Source: Bacteroides sp.
GTDB lineage: Bacteria > Bacteroidota > Bacteroidia > Bacteroidales > Bacteroidaceae
Length of the DNA: 51,634 bases
Assembly: GCA_021203515.1 (NCBI GenBank)
Contig: JAJQAY010000033.1
Coordinates: forward strand, 1-51,634
Direction of reading: 5' to 3'
The notes under the pieces are model-generated. The model saw only the letters and a program-made list of their open reading frames with translations. It was not told the DNA's origin and made no database searches. A program made the translations under genes and the position numbers. Positions 1 to 10,571 of the stretch are shown here, in pieces; the first letter of the stretch is position 1; each line of letters begins with the position of its first letter.

Positions 1-2
1 AG

Positions 3-872
3 ACAAATATTGTCTTTACGGTACACACAAGATTAAAACAGACAATTCCGATTTTCTATAATACAAAGGACAAGAATACTATAAGTAATCTTCAAAAGGA
101 AATAATTCAGTATGTTAATAATTCTGTGCGTGTACAAGGAAAAACTAGTTTTGAGGCATATCTTAATATTCAGACTTTTATTGATAACATCTTTTCGGAT
201 TTCGATATACAAATACGATTTAAAGGGGTAAATGAAGATGAGCAAGTCATCTTTACTAATCTGAATAACGAAGAGTTTGGGATTGAAGGTTTGTCTAGTG
301 GTGAACAACTGGTTTTGTCCAAATTCCCCCCCTTTTTTATAAATAGTATGAAAGGACGAGTTCTTTTGATTGATGAACCGGAGGAATCTTTGCATCCAGA
401 TTGGCAGGCTAGTTATATTTCGGCTCTTCGTCGGTATTCCCAGAATAATAATTGTCAATTTATACTTGCAACTCACTCTCCACAGTTAATATTTGCTGCA
501 TATAAAGAGGAGATTCGTTCTTTTGTGCGTGACGAAAAAGGATATATTCAGGTTGAAAAATGCTGGGAAAGTCCTTATGGGTGGACTGTAGGAAAAGTAT
601 TAAGTGAGATACAAAGGGTGAGATATCAGAGATTGCCAGAAATTGAAAGTAGGCTTGCTAAATTACGTGATATGGTGCTGCAGGATTTGGAAAATTCAGA
701 CGAATTTAAGATTGAATTGGCAGAGATGGAGGCTTTGTTAGGATATTCAGATTCTGATTTGATATTAATTCGAATGGAAGCTATCCGTAGGAGTAGAATA
801 GTAAAAAACGTCTGTAAAATGGAAATATTGAATCTCTTTTTAAATTCCTCGCACATGAGTAAATGGGAATAA
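3..872 (+). CDS. ABC-type/AAA_21-like ATPase, 5' end cut by window edge
   Basis: The frame is open from the first bases, so the N-terminus with Walker A lies outside the window. Visible in order are an ABC signature (LSSGEQ), a Walker B (VLLIDEPE) followed by SLHP, and an H-loop (ATHSP). After these comes a charged helical tail of about 100 residues. This layout is typical of the SMC/RecF-like ATPases that pair with a nuclease in defence systems such as Septu or retron effectors. No partner nuclease follows: the next gene is on the opposite strand and belongs to another system. ATPase identity is secure; the defence role is inferred from context. Confidence 0.75.
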   Translation, partial: TNIVFTVHTRLKQTIPIFYNTKDKNTISNLQKEIIQYVNNSVRVQGKTSFEAYLNIQTFIDNIFSDFDIQIRFKGVNEDEQVIFTNLNNEEFGIEGLSSGEQLVLSKFPPFFINSMKGRVLLIDEPEESLHPDWQASYISALRRYSQNNNCQFILATHSPQLIFAAYKEEIRSFVRDEKGYIQVEKCWESPYGWTVGKVLSEIQRVRYQRLPEIESRLAKLRDMVLQDLENSDEFKIELAEMEALLGYSDSDLILIRMEAIRRSRIVKNVCKMEILNLFLNSSHMSKWE

Positions 873-1016
873 TAGGGGAGTCCGAATCTAGGTGTTTTTT
901 TTGTTGCTAAAGGACTATCCATAATTTTGTGTAAACTCAAAATTACAGTGTCTTTATCAACAACATTTGATATAGGAGGTATGCGGTGTAGCTCTTCAGA
1001 GGCATATCTTTGATTT

Positions 1017-1862
1017 TTACAAATCAATACACCCTTTTACCATTGCAACCAAATCATTTGTCTCTTCTTCTATCCATCTATCCGTATTTATTAGTTCATT
1101 AATCAAATGAATTTCTTTAGGAGCAAAATGACATTGTTCCAAACCTGAAAATGGAAGGGATGCTTTCCATTTGCTTTTATGTTTTTCCATATTGACGGAG
1201 TATTTTTTAATGGGTTCAGAAGGGTAGAGAAGTTTTATATCACACCCTTTCCTCTGAAAAATATTTTTTAATCGGATATATATTTCTAAGCCATTATAAT
1301 CCCAGTCGCAGGAATAGAATAGAGGTTTATCCAGTTTCTTTTCATCAATAAAATGAGTCCATTTGGTATTATTTCCGCCAACATACCACAATTCGATTTT
1401 ATGTTCACGGGCAACACGGGGCATTTTTAGAAAATTGAGATTTTTACATAGTACGATACAACGTGGTTTATCAACATCTACAACGAATCTCCATTGGTGC
1501 ATTTTAGGATCTTCCAGAGGGTAATACTTTACCCCTAGGATAGAAAGTACTAAATTGTCCAAGTTATGATGGGTATCTAGGTGTTTACTTCCGCCATGTT
1601 CAAAAAAGTCTTCACTAAATGTATGTCGGGTTGATAGAGATTCCTTGATTTGCTCTCTATTTTTCGCGATAAACTGTAAGGAACGGATATCATTGACTGT
1701 ATATGTTTGTCTGCCGTTCACATTCGGTTGTACAGATTTTAAGAAAATGTCATACTCTGTATAATCTTCCAGATAACGTTTGGTGAAATAATCGTTGTAT
1801 TTTTCACCTTTAATTAAATAATTATGATTGCCGGGCTGATATTGCACTAGTTTTCTGCTCAT
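1017..1862 (-). CDS. jetD: JetD/MksG-like Toprim nuclease subunit of Wadjet, probably inactive
   Basis: 281 residues, last gene of the minus-strand Wadjet-like operon, 45 bp after jetC. JetD is the topoisomerase VI A-related subunit that cleaves circular plasmid DNA extruded by JetABC. The Toprim DxDxxG element is visible as CDWDYNGLEI near residue 187. The Toprim glutamate, expected in a motif of the form ENxxNFL, reads CKNLNFLKMP near residue 139, so the acidic residue is replaced by Lys (AAA instead of GAA, one G-to-A change). The protein is also shorter than many JetD proteins (about 380-420 residues), mainly at the N-terminus. The frame is intact, but catalysis is doubtful. Assignment rests on gene order plus the Toprim motif. 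Confidence 0.7.
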   Translation of the reverse strand: MSRKLVQYQPGNHNYLIKGEKYNDYFTKRYLEDYTEYDIFLKSVQPNVNGRQTYTVNDIRSLQFIAKNREQIKESLSTRHTFSEDFFEHGGSKHLDTHHNLDNLVLSILGVKYYPLEDPKMHQWRFVVDVDKPRCIVLCKNLNFLKMPRVAREHKIELWYVGGNNTKWTHFIDEKKLDKPLFYSCDWDYNGLEIYIRLKNIFQRKGCDIKLLYPSEPIKKYSVNMEKHKSKWKASLPFSGLEQCHFAPKEIHLINELINTDRWIEEETNDLVAMVKGCIDL

Positions 1863-1907
1863 CAGGTTTTGAAACTTATTATCGTTCTTTTTTTTGTAGC
1901 CGGTATT

Positions 1908-4900
1908 TTATTCCCTTTGTAAAGGGAATACATTGCAGTCAATGTCCGCCAAGTCAGTTCGCCCTCCATAATCATCCATATTTATAAATTTAGCCAATTC
2001 CGGGTCGATATCATTCCGGCTACGTATCTCTATTGGAGCATAATTTATTTCCTCTTCAGCATCCGGATTGCGGTTAAGGATATATACATGTTGTTCATTG
2101 TATCTACCCAACGGATTAATAGAAAAAGCCAATATCTGGTAATCGTGTTCTTTAGCAATATCACTCAATAAGTCAAAATTGCTTCCTAAGCCTTCCGCTT
2201 CATCAATAGGCATAAATCGCAATCCTACTTCTTTTCCTTTGTTTTTATTACCAACGATGGAAAGACGGGCAATACATAATAAAGCAATAGCTGCGTATGT
2301 CTGTCCTGTACTTCCTTTATTATTTCATCCGGTCCGGCTTTTCATGTCGAGGCTCAATTCTATATATGAATTAGGATTTAACAAGTCTTCTAGTGTAATG
2401 TCGTTGGAGTAATTATTGGTTATTTCCCGGAATGCTTTCATGATTTTTTCCTGGATGGATACCTGTGTATTTAATTCGTTTAAAATGGTACCCTCAAATA
2501 AATCATCCATATTATCTAAAGATACTTTGTGTTTAAACAGGGTTAGCCAATTAACAGGAAATTGCAATGAATCTGTTTTTTCTAGTTTCATATTATATGC
2601 TCCAGATATTTTTTACTTCCACTTGTAAAGAAACGATTAATCCGGCGAATCTCATCCCATTGTGCTTCTACCTGTCTTTTTACTTTAATTAATAATTCCT
2701 GGATTTTACCGATTTTCTTACTATTTAATTCTCTGTTTTTTTCATTAATGTTCTCCAGCCTTTTCTTGATTCTTCCGACTACTTCTTCCTCTATAATCAT
2801 ATCTTCAGGAAATAAATCAGGCAACAGGTGGGCTATTAATTCCTTAAAGTCATGGCAGGTTTCGAATCTATATTGTTCATTTAGTAAGAACTCCTTTACC
2901 GTGTGGGCATACTGGTTTGTGTATTCTACATCCTTTTGGATGTGCATCTCTTTCATTTTGTCTACCGACTTCTTACTTACTGCCGGATAATTGTCAAGTG
3001 TGGGTAACCCCATATAAAGCGATGCGTATTCAGTCGCAATAGCCTTCAATCTGGTTTCCAGGTTTGTGAAGTCTGTCACCGACTGTATTAATTCATCATA
3101 TCTATCCAAGGTCGTGTTTAATATAGTCAATTCATCCCGGAAAAACTCTATTTTATCATCTGTATTGATATAATCTTCCTCTTTATGCTCTGTAAAAGAT
3201 TCTTCTGATAAAAGTCTATTCCATTCTACTTCCTGTAGTTTTACCTTTGCAGATATTGAAGCTAATAAATCTGCAGTATTTTGCATCAAGTTAGGAAATA
3301 TTTCAATCATATTTTTAACTTGCGTGAACTGATTGAACAGTGACAATTGTTCCTCTTTTGCCTTTTTCAGATCTTTCTATTGATTCTTTGGTTGCTAAAC
3401 AATCCACACACTGTTGTATTCGTTCAGGGGAAATATTGAAAATAGCAATCTCCTGAAAAGTTTTTATTTTCGGCTGATGGAAAAATACATCCAGTGAACG
3501 TGCGGGTGTTTCCAAAGAGTTTATAATATTAGACAGTCCCTCCCACAACTCTAATTCTTCTTTAATTCTCTTTTTTTCCTGTTCTATATTGGCAGCCTGC
3601 GATTGGAAATACTGCAAAATCTTCTCACGGTCTCTGTTGAGGCATTGTTCTGTTACATAGTTTACAAACTCTTTTATACCACCAAGATTTATCCAAAACC
3701 CTTCTCCGTCTGGTTCTGTCGTTGTATTCCTTAATAACTCTTCCGGAGAATAAACATAACGGTCAAGAGCTTTCGGATGGTCGGGTTTATTTATTCCATA
3801 TTTCTGAAAATGAAAAATAAGACTTTCCTCTTTCTTTGTAAGTTTACGTTTCAATGATAGCACCCAGCGTATCAAAGAGCCTGGATTATTTATATCATGA
3901 AATTATTCTACTATTTTTAGTTGAGATAAACGGTCGCGAAGTTCATCCGTTCGTTTACGATAAAATTTGCTTCCCGCAATTGTTCCGTCTTTCCAGTCGG
4001 AATTGCTGAACAAATCAATCATCCGTGAATCAACCAATTTATCTTTCAATTCTTTATAGCATTTATAATCCTTTTTTTTGATCTCTATACTGTTCGTAAA
4101 AAGTTGCCAATCTTTCGGGAGAAACATTTAATTGCTCAACCATTTTTATGGCGTCATTCAGCAGATCTTTTTTCTGTCGCCATTTACTATAGATATCGCA
4201 TGCTTCTTCGTAAGCCGTCTCTTTTTTACTATAACTTCTTTGCGCTTCTTCTAAATCATGGTGGACTAATTTTTGTAATTCTAATAAGTCCTTTTGGACC
4301 TGTGAAAAAGTATGCAGTTTTTCTTTTAAATTCTTTTTATGGGAAAGATGCTCTCTTTGCCAATACAGATACTGATGAGTGCGGAATGTCTTCTCCGCCT
4401 CTTTTTTTTCTTCCAATGCCTTATATAAACCGCTCACTTCAAGGCATTTTTTTGTTAGCAAAATAATTTCTTCATTATTTTTTCCATAGTCTATTGCATT
4501 CTTTTCTATATCTTCTACAATTGACTTATATTTGTTCATCAATTCTTTTCCTTTCTCTTGACCGAATAAAAAATCTAATAACTGTAGCTTTTGGTTGTAT
4601 CCAGTTCCTTGCCTCGGGAAAAAGATTGAATTATCTTCGCATAATCTTTTAACACTTTATCCTTATCTGTAAGGTCAAGAGGTAATATTTTATTCTTATA
4701 AAGTGTCTTATGGAGATAAGAAATTCGCTGCCAATCTTTAAAAACCAAATCTTTTTCTTCCATCCGCTCAATCATTTCATCCAATGGGAAAATATATTCT
4801 CTATTCTGAAAGTCGACAGCATATAAAGGTTTTGCCATAGGAATACAATCCCCATGTTCGATAGAAAGACTTGCCTGTATAATAAACGGACGTGTCGCTT

Positions 4901-5234
4901 TGGAAGTACTTTCCAGACAAGCACCTGCAACAATAAATTCTCCGTCAGCTATCTCTATATTTACGAAAGCATATCCATAATCCATCGATTTACCGGGTGA
5001 ACGCAAAACTAATCCGTCCGGTTCGCGCTTGTCTTTGACCGTAATTGTTGCTGAACGAAAGACGGAAGACCCCACAAATATAAGTTGTAGTAAATCCGCA
5101 ATGATACTTTTACCAGAACCGCTGTCACCAATAAAATCCGTCCTGGCCGGATGGAATATGTAATCGTTTTCTTGGTGGTGTATAATTCCAACGGTAGATA
5201 GACTATAAATGCGAGGATATTTCTTTATACTTCT
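1908..5234 (-). pseudogene. jetC: JetC/MksB-like SMC ATPase, broken by four frameshifts and two stops
   Basis: Joining the pieces gives about 1,109 residues, the usual size of the SMC-like motor of Wadjet. The N-terminal part holds a Walker A (GDSGSGKS); long coiled coils follow (about 4500-2600); a C-terminal part carries the ABC signature (GSTGQ) and an FMPIDEAEG Walker B-like segment. Breaks found by reading all frames: one base missing near 4580; A8 at 4072-4079 one too long; in-frame TAA at 3903-3905; extra G near 3361; A6 at 2609-2614 one short; in-frame TGA at 2325-2327. No ATG, GTG or TTG precedes Walker A in frame. The expected start next to the jetB stop reads ATA (5226-5228). Confidence 0.8.
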
Positions 5235-5873
5235 TTATCTTTAAACCATTCATCGATGTGATTGATATAGTCGGCAAATTCCCTGGTAATACGTTGGAAA
5301 GCAGGAAGGATAGTAAAATCATCCTCCTTCAAGTCAACCCATCTTAACTTGTGGAAATTTCTGAATGCACGTTGTACTTCGCTTGCAATCTGATTTTCAT
5401 TTTTTTTCTGTAAAGCGTTCGCTTGTTCCTTTTGTTTTGACTAATAGACGCTGCACGTGTTTCTTCAGGTCTGGCATATCTGTTCGGATAAGGGTGAGAA
5501 ACTTTTTTACGGAAGTTAATTCTATGTTGTGGTCAATATAATAAGCTTTATACAGTAGTAAAGCAATTAAGATATGCTCTTTCGGTAGAGGAGACCGTTC
5601 AACGGAATAACTGTGTCCGGAGGCGGAATGATAAAGAGGAAAATAATAAAGTTCATTGCCACTACCGGACGGTATGATAGATATCTTCTCATGGCGTTTG
5701 AAATAAGCCGTCAGATTATCTATGTATTTTTGAAGATAAAGAAAAAGATCTTTATCTCCCTCATATTGTATATGAGCGCCTCTTTTCAGTGCCTCAACCA
5801 ATTGTGAGAACAACACTGCACCATCTTCACTCTCTAGGAAAGCATATTTTGGGGTTATTTCTGTTTCATCCAT
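5225..5873 (-). pseudogene. jetB: JetB/MksE-like subunit, one frameshift
   Basis: Start ATG at 5873 lies inside the 3' end of jetA (overlap about 19 bp), a typical tight operon junction. The first frame gives 158 residues and stops at 5397. At the A8 tract (5400-5407) removing one A continues the protein for about 58 more residues to a stop at 5225-5227, giving about 215 residues, the normal size of the MukE/MksE-like winged-helix subunit that bridges the kleisin and the SMC motor. The restored tail is charged and helical (ends EWFKDKEV). The stop region would overlap the jetC start. Assigned by position and length; no catalytic motif is expected. Confidence 0.65.
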
Positions 5874-7175
5874 ATATCAGATATTGTATGATTTGAACCG
5901 GGATTATCTATTTTGTAACTTGTATCAATTAGTACTTCCCAATGAGGATCTTCCTTATACTTTTTAACGGCTTGATCAATCACTTGAATAGCTAACTGCA
6001 AGTCATCATTATGTTTTTCCAATATACTGAAAAATATCTCCGACAGATGTATGGCATCCGCTTTCAACGACTGCCGCCGTATAAACTCTAGCCACCATTG
6101 AACATGAATTTGGCGCATCATTTGTACATGACCTTTCCGGTGAGCTTCTTGTTCCTTTTTTGTATCTTTTGTGTATTCAGGAAGCGGTTTACGTGCTGGA
6201 GGAAAAAGTGCATCCGGTCTATCCACCGAAGTAAAAGTTGTAAATGAATCTGCCAGCTGAATCGTTTCGTCATAAGGGATAGGCAATTTTATTTGTTTAT
6301 CTATCACTTGGCTTTTTTTCTAATAGGTAATATAGAAATCTCTCGACCTTGAAATTAAATATATCCCGGTTGAGGGATGCAAAAAATTGTTTTATTTTAG
6401 GCTGAATTTTATCAATCCGTGAATCCACCATCGCTAATCGGAGATAAATACTTTCAAAATATGAAATGGCTTCACTAACTAGATCGTCTACTTCTTCACT
6501 ATTATCCCGCGCAGGATGAGAATTTAATATATCATTCATCCGGTCTATTTGTCGGAAAGCAGCTCTTAATTCTTTATTTTGTTGACGTATCGTGTCAATT
6601 TGTTCCTCTATCTCTTGTAAGGCCATTAGCAAGGTTTCTTTCCGTCTTTTAGCCTTTTCACTTAAGGCTGTTACCGAGCGGTCGATCTGCTGATTCAAAT
6701 AATCCACTTGTTCCAGCAAAAGTGTCCGTGATTTAAACAAATCTATAGTAAGCCAATTCTTTATTTGTTCTTCTGTGACAGCGACTTCTAACTTAACATG
6801 TAAATCAGCGCAAGTTAATTCAATAATAGTAGGATTAAAACGTTTGGAGATCAGGCGGTGTACCTTTTCACATATTTGAAGACCAAAATCTGTGAACATA
6901 TATGTTTGGTCTTCGTCATTATAAATAAGATAAAACTCTTGTAACTCTATGATGTAGTTATTGTATATCGTCCATTGTAATCGTAGTGGTTCATGTCTAA
7001 TAAAACTTACTGCTTCAAAAGCCCGATGTATTTCTTTCTCCTTAAAAATCCCATTCTCAAACTCCCCATTTTTTACTCGTTCATACAACCAAATAATAGC
7101 TAACCCTTTCTCCTTCTTCGGAAAAAGAAGTTCGTAGGTGTTTTCTATTTTTAATTGTTCGAATAATGTTTGCAT
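5855..7175 (-). pseudogene. jetA: JetA/MksF-like kleisin subunit, one frameshift
   Basis: First gene of the Wadjet-like operon. Residues 1-292 read from ATG 7175 and end LLEKKPSDR; removing one A from the A7 tract (6313-6319) continues in frame for about 150 residues to the stop at 5855, giving about 440 residues. The N-terminal half looks like winged-helix segments; the middle (6500-6700) is a predicted coiled coil rich in Glu, Gln and Lys, as in kleisin-type MukF/MksF proteins. A -1 programmed shift on this tract gives a stop after two codons, so recoding of that kind does not rescue it. Identification depends on the neighbouring SMC and Toprim genes. Confidence 0.7.
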
Positions 7176-7677
7176 TTTGGCAAGGATTATAAGGTTGCTT
7201 TCTTAAAAAAATAGTAATTACCACAAATTTACAGAAATTTATTGTTTGGTTGATGATTTCAGCAAGGAATTTACCAAACAACATGAAAATATATGTTGGA
7301 AGGCAAAGATGAAGAGAATAATTATAGAAATAAGCCTAATCGCATGAGTGAGTCAGTGATTATGGTGATTCTGATCCCTTTTCATTCGGAGGGTTTCCGA
7401 TACTTTAAATATAGTTACCTGGAATATGTATGCGAACATTTATTTCATTTGTTCCAGTTTTACAACTTTCACTCCATTTAAACAGGAGATTTTGGGACTA
7501 TAATAAAAAATAGAGTAGGGAGAGCAGGCAACAATCAGAAGGAATGGAGTTGTAAAGACAGGGGAGTAAGATATTATTTTCAATTGTGTTTTTCGTTCAT
7601 GTACGTCCGTCTATAGCTAAAATATAGTATCTTTGTTTCTACTACAATAAATCAGATGCAATAGATAAATATAGAAT
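7176..7677. promoter_or_regulatory. Divergent intergenic region with two candidate -7 boxes
   Basis: About 500 bp between jetA (leftward) and the ATPase gene at 7678 (rightward). TAAATTTG on the minus strand (7224-7231) lies 49 bp before the jetA start; TATCTTTG on the plus strand (7628-7635) lies 43 bp before the ATPase start. Both fit the Bacteroides TAnnTTTG -7 consensus. No convincing TTTG -33 element is at the right distance for either. No gene is supported in the rest. Confidence 0.4.
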
Positions 7678-8922
7678 ATGGCAAGAATAAGAATAAAGAA
7701 CTTTGGTCCTATTAAAGAAGGTTGTTCTGATAATGATGGTTGGATAGAAATAAGGAAGGTGTCTGTATTTATAGGTAATCAAGGAGGTGGTAAAAGCTGT
7801 ATTGCTAAATTGATTTCCACCTTTACTTGGATAGAGAAGGTTTTGGTTAGGGGGGATTATGTTGTAAATTATTTTTCAGCATCAAAGTTTAGGCAAACTT
7901 ATTGTGGGTATCATCGCATCGAAAACTGCTTCTTTAACAGAGAACATGTGGATGTAGCTGAGATAGAATATGAGGGTGGAGCTTATTCCATGCGATACGT
8001 CAAGGGGAATTTCTGGATAAAGGCGTACATGACTCAGACCTATCATCTACCACAGATTATGTATGCACCCGCTGAAAGAAACTTTATCAGCGTCATTAAA
8101 GAAGTGGGGGCGTTCAAGACTTTACCGGATTCTTTATTGGAGTATCTTACGGAATTCAATAATGCCAAAGATGAGATAAAAGATGGCTTGTCATTACCGA
8201 TTAATAATACAAATATTGGGTATGATAAGCAACATGATGTGATTAATGTCAATGATAGCGATTATAAAATAGAACTATCAAAGGCATCAAGTGGCTTCCA
8301 ATCGTTAGTACCCTTGTATTTGGTTTCATGGTATCTTGCTTATGCGGTAAGAAGACAGGTGGAGAATCCTCAGAAGATGAGTCATGATGAATTCCGGCGA
8401 TTTAATGACGGTGTAAAATTAATCTGGTCGAATTCTGGTCTTACGAATGAGCAACGGAAAATTGCGTTATCAGCATTGTCGTCTCACTTTAGTAAGTCGG
8501 CATTTATTAATATTGTTGAAGAACCTGAGCAAAATCTGTTCCCGGTTTCTCAGCAAAATCTGTTATATAGTTTACTCGAATTTAATAATTTGTCCAGCGA
8601 AAATCAGTTGATAATTACAACACAGAGTCAATATGTCATTAATGGTTTGTCTTTGGCCATAAAAGCCGGGCAGGTAGAACAAAAGATGGAAGCTGCCGGT
8701 AAGGAGAGTGATAGGGAAGAGTTAGATAGACTCGTTCCATTGAAGTCGCTTTTGTCTAAAGATGATTGGATAATTTATGAGGTAGATAACAAGGGGGCAG
8801 TCTCTAAGCTGGTAGACTATGATGGTCTTCCTTCCGATGAAAATTGTTTGAATGAGCTGTTGGCGGAAACAGGAGGATTATTTTCCGAACTATTGCGACT
8901 GGAGGGCAGATATGAAAAATAG
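7678..8922 (+). CDS. AAA_15/OLD-like ATPase
   Basis: 414 residues, intact. It has Walker A near residues 33-42 (GNQGGGKSCI), an ABC-like signature (KASSGFQSL), a Walker B of the form NIVEEPEQNLFP and a switch element ITTQSQY where THS is usual, so the H-loop His is Gln. There is no Toprim domain after the ATPase core, unlike true OLD nucleases. The family includes the ATPase halves of two-gene defence and abortive infection systems. ATG 7678 is supported by the candidate -7 box 43 bp upstream. The stop overlaps the start of a short broken reading frame (8912), which suggests a lost partner. Function beyond ATP hydrolysis is not visible. Confidence 0.75.
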   Translation: MARIRIKNFGPIKEGCSDNDGWIEIRKVSVFIGNQGGGKSCIAKLISTFTWIEKVLVRGDYVVNYFSASKFRQTYCGYHRIENCFFNREHVDVAEIEYEGGAYSMRYVKGNFWIKAYMTQTYHLPQIMYAPAERNFISVIKEVGAFKTLPDSLLEYLTEFNNAKDEIKDGLSLPINNTNIGYDKQHDVINVNDSDYKIELSKASSGFQSLVPLYLVSWYLAYAVRRQVENPQKMSHDEFRRFNDGVKLIWSNSGLTNEQRKIALSALSSHFSKSAFINIVEEPEQNLFPVSQQNLLYSLLEFNNLSSENQLIITTQSQYVINGLSLAIKAGQVEQKMEAAGKESDREELDRLVPLKSLLSKDDWIIYEVDNKGAVSKLVDYDGLPSDENCLNELLAETGGLFSELLRLEGRYEK

Positions 8923-9081
8923 TGTCGGAAGTGTTGCCAGAAAAGAGCTGGTCGGCTTGTGCGATTTCTGGCTCAAACTAGAATTTTGCTTATATTGTTG
9001 AAATGGGTGATTTCAATCGGCTTGGTATTTTGCATGGAGTTATAGCCAATACATATATAGCTCTGTTGAAGTTGAAAACTA
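8912..9081 (+). pseudogene. Stub of the gene downstream of the ATPase
   Basis: An ATG at 8912 overlaps the ATPase stop by 11 bp, a coupling seen in two-gene systems. The frame starts MKNSVGSVARKELVGL and ends after 29 residues. In another frame the sequence continues with a plausible peptide (NFAYIVEMGDFNRLGILHG), ending near 9081. At that point the remnant of an integrase begins on the other strand. It therefore looks like the frameshifted and truncated 5' part of a partner gene. The family is not recognised. Confidence 0.35.
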
Positions 9082-9605
9082 TTTGAGGGTGTCTCGTTTA
9101 TAGATTTTTTCTAAAATTAGGTTGGGGTCTTCATCTAATAATTTTTCGAAAAATGCTATTTTCAATAAGGAACTAAAAATAGAAAAATAACTAGCTGCAG
9201 AGTTTTGAGATAAAGAATGTTTAGTTCTGCCAATTTGATGTGCGGCTAACAAATAGTTTTTAAAATTGTTGCATAATTCGAGGTTTATATCTTCTACAGA
9301 GCAACTTCCATGTGTAAATATTTCAAAGTGTCTGTATGTAGCCATCCATTTATCATTCTTTTTAATGCCTTCTTTTTAAAATAATTCAAGAAACTTATTC
9401 TGGTTTTGCGAGACTTAAGGAATTTGAAATCAGAATTGTTAGCAGCTTCTTCTCTTATCAATCTTATATGTTCTGCCTTATGTCTCATGTCTATATTGCT
9501 TCTCTTTTCTTCATAAGTTCTAGGTTCCTTAAATATGTATATACCCAAGAATTCTCTTCTGGTAGTTTTTTGTTCCAGGTATGAAAATAGAAGGATAAAA
9601 ATCAA
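9079..9605 (-). pseudogene. Tyrosine integrase, N-terminal part only
   Basis: Two frames join after adding one A near 9366 (A5 to A6), giving about 175 residues. The sequence matches the N-terminal and core-binding (SAM-like) part of Bacteroides conjugative-element integrases: EQKTTRREFLGIYIFKEP near the start, later SLSQNSAASYFSIFSSLLK, and LEKIYKRDTLK at the end. The catalytic domain with the R-H-R-Y residues is absent; the frame ends at 9079 where the stub of another gene ends. This is a deletion junction, so the protein cannot recombine DNA. Confidence 0.7.
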
Positions 9606-10223
9606 GATATAAACTTAATTTCCCATTAGCAATCTTTTTTCTCGTAATGTTACTTTGATAGTATTTTTTCTCATATCGATATTTGTAAAGTTCGAAAATT
9701 TGCGTAATGTATGAATAAATATTACTCGTGATTTAATATGCTAAATTGTTTATTAGATTTTAATAAATCATACAACGTGAAGTATGAATGTAAAATGATG
9801 TAAATGTGTATATTCCTTCTTTCTGCCTAAAGCTATATATAATACTTTTCGTTTTTATTTCTATATATATTGCATATAAATAAATGGGGCTTTGAAATAT
9901 GTCTGAAAATGTTTGATATTTGAAATGTTTATTTTATTTTTAACAATCATTTTGTGAAAAGTAACTTTAGACTGAGAACGGAAATGATAGCTTTATCACT
10001 TGTCTCTTCTTTTATCCTATTCTCTTTGTAGATTAGCAAGAAGTCCCTGTTTGATGCGATAGAGCATTGAATTTTTATGCGTTTGACTGTGTAAGTGGTC
10101 CTACAATAATGTAATATGAAACGTGTAGTATATGTAAGAAAGGATTAGATATGGATTATAGGTTTCCTGTTGAATATATATTTTTTATTTCTTTGTGGTG
10201 GAAAATCTAAAAAAAATAGAACT
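9606..10223. other. AT-rich intergenic stretch without a supported gene
   Basis: Very AT-rich, with many short homopolymers and no reading frame of convincing composition. It separates the integrase remnant from the HTH gene. No RNA gene or repeat pair was recognised. Confidence 0.4.
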
Positions 10224-10571
10224 ATGGTAAATAATGAAAAATTTGGTAAAGTTACTTATGATAACTTACCACAAGCAGTAGAATACCTCATCAAATTAAT
10301 GGAGATGCAGGTTGAGAAACAAAACAAAGATGTATCCATTGAAGAGGATGAAATGACAATTAAAGAGGTGAGTGCTTTAATAAGGAAAAGTATCAGCACA
10401 ATCTATCGTTATACTAGCCAGCAGAGTATTCCGCATACAAAATTGGGCAACTCCTTACGTTTTTCTCGTTCTGAAATTTTGGTATGGATGAAGGTACACA
10501 GAAATACTTCTATTCAAGATTTATCTGATGAAGTAACTATGGAGTCTCTTAAGATTTTAAATCGTAGTTGA
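10224..10571 (+). CDS. Excisionase-like helix-turn-helix protein (HTH_17)
   Basis: 115 residues from ATG 10224; an upstream in-frame ATG at 10170 would add an unlikely hydrophobic leader. The C-terminal half carries a MerR/excisionase-type winged helix: MTIKEVSALIRKSISTIYRY, then a wing ending in GNSLRFSRSEILVWM. Such small proteins in Bacteroides mobile elements direct excision or regulate transfer genes. It sits between an integrase remnant and IS debris, which fits a leftover of an integrative element. The frame is intact. Confidence 0.65.
   Translation: MVNNEKFGKVTYDNLPQAVEYLIKLMEMQVEKQNKDVSIEEDEMTIKEVSALIRKSISTIYRYTSQQSIPHTKLGNSLRFSRSEILVWMKVHRNTSIQDLSDEVTMESLKILNRS

Noticed and set aside
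626..1027. 133-codon minus-strand reading frame between the ATPase and jetD
   Set aside because: It lies mostly antisense to the ATPase coding region and has no family-like composition.
6297..6330. Programmed -1 frameshift at A AAA AAG in jetA
   Set aside because: A -1 shift gives a stop after two codons; continuation needs +1 or -2, and no stimulatory structure is visible.
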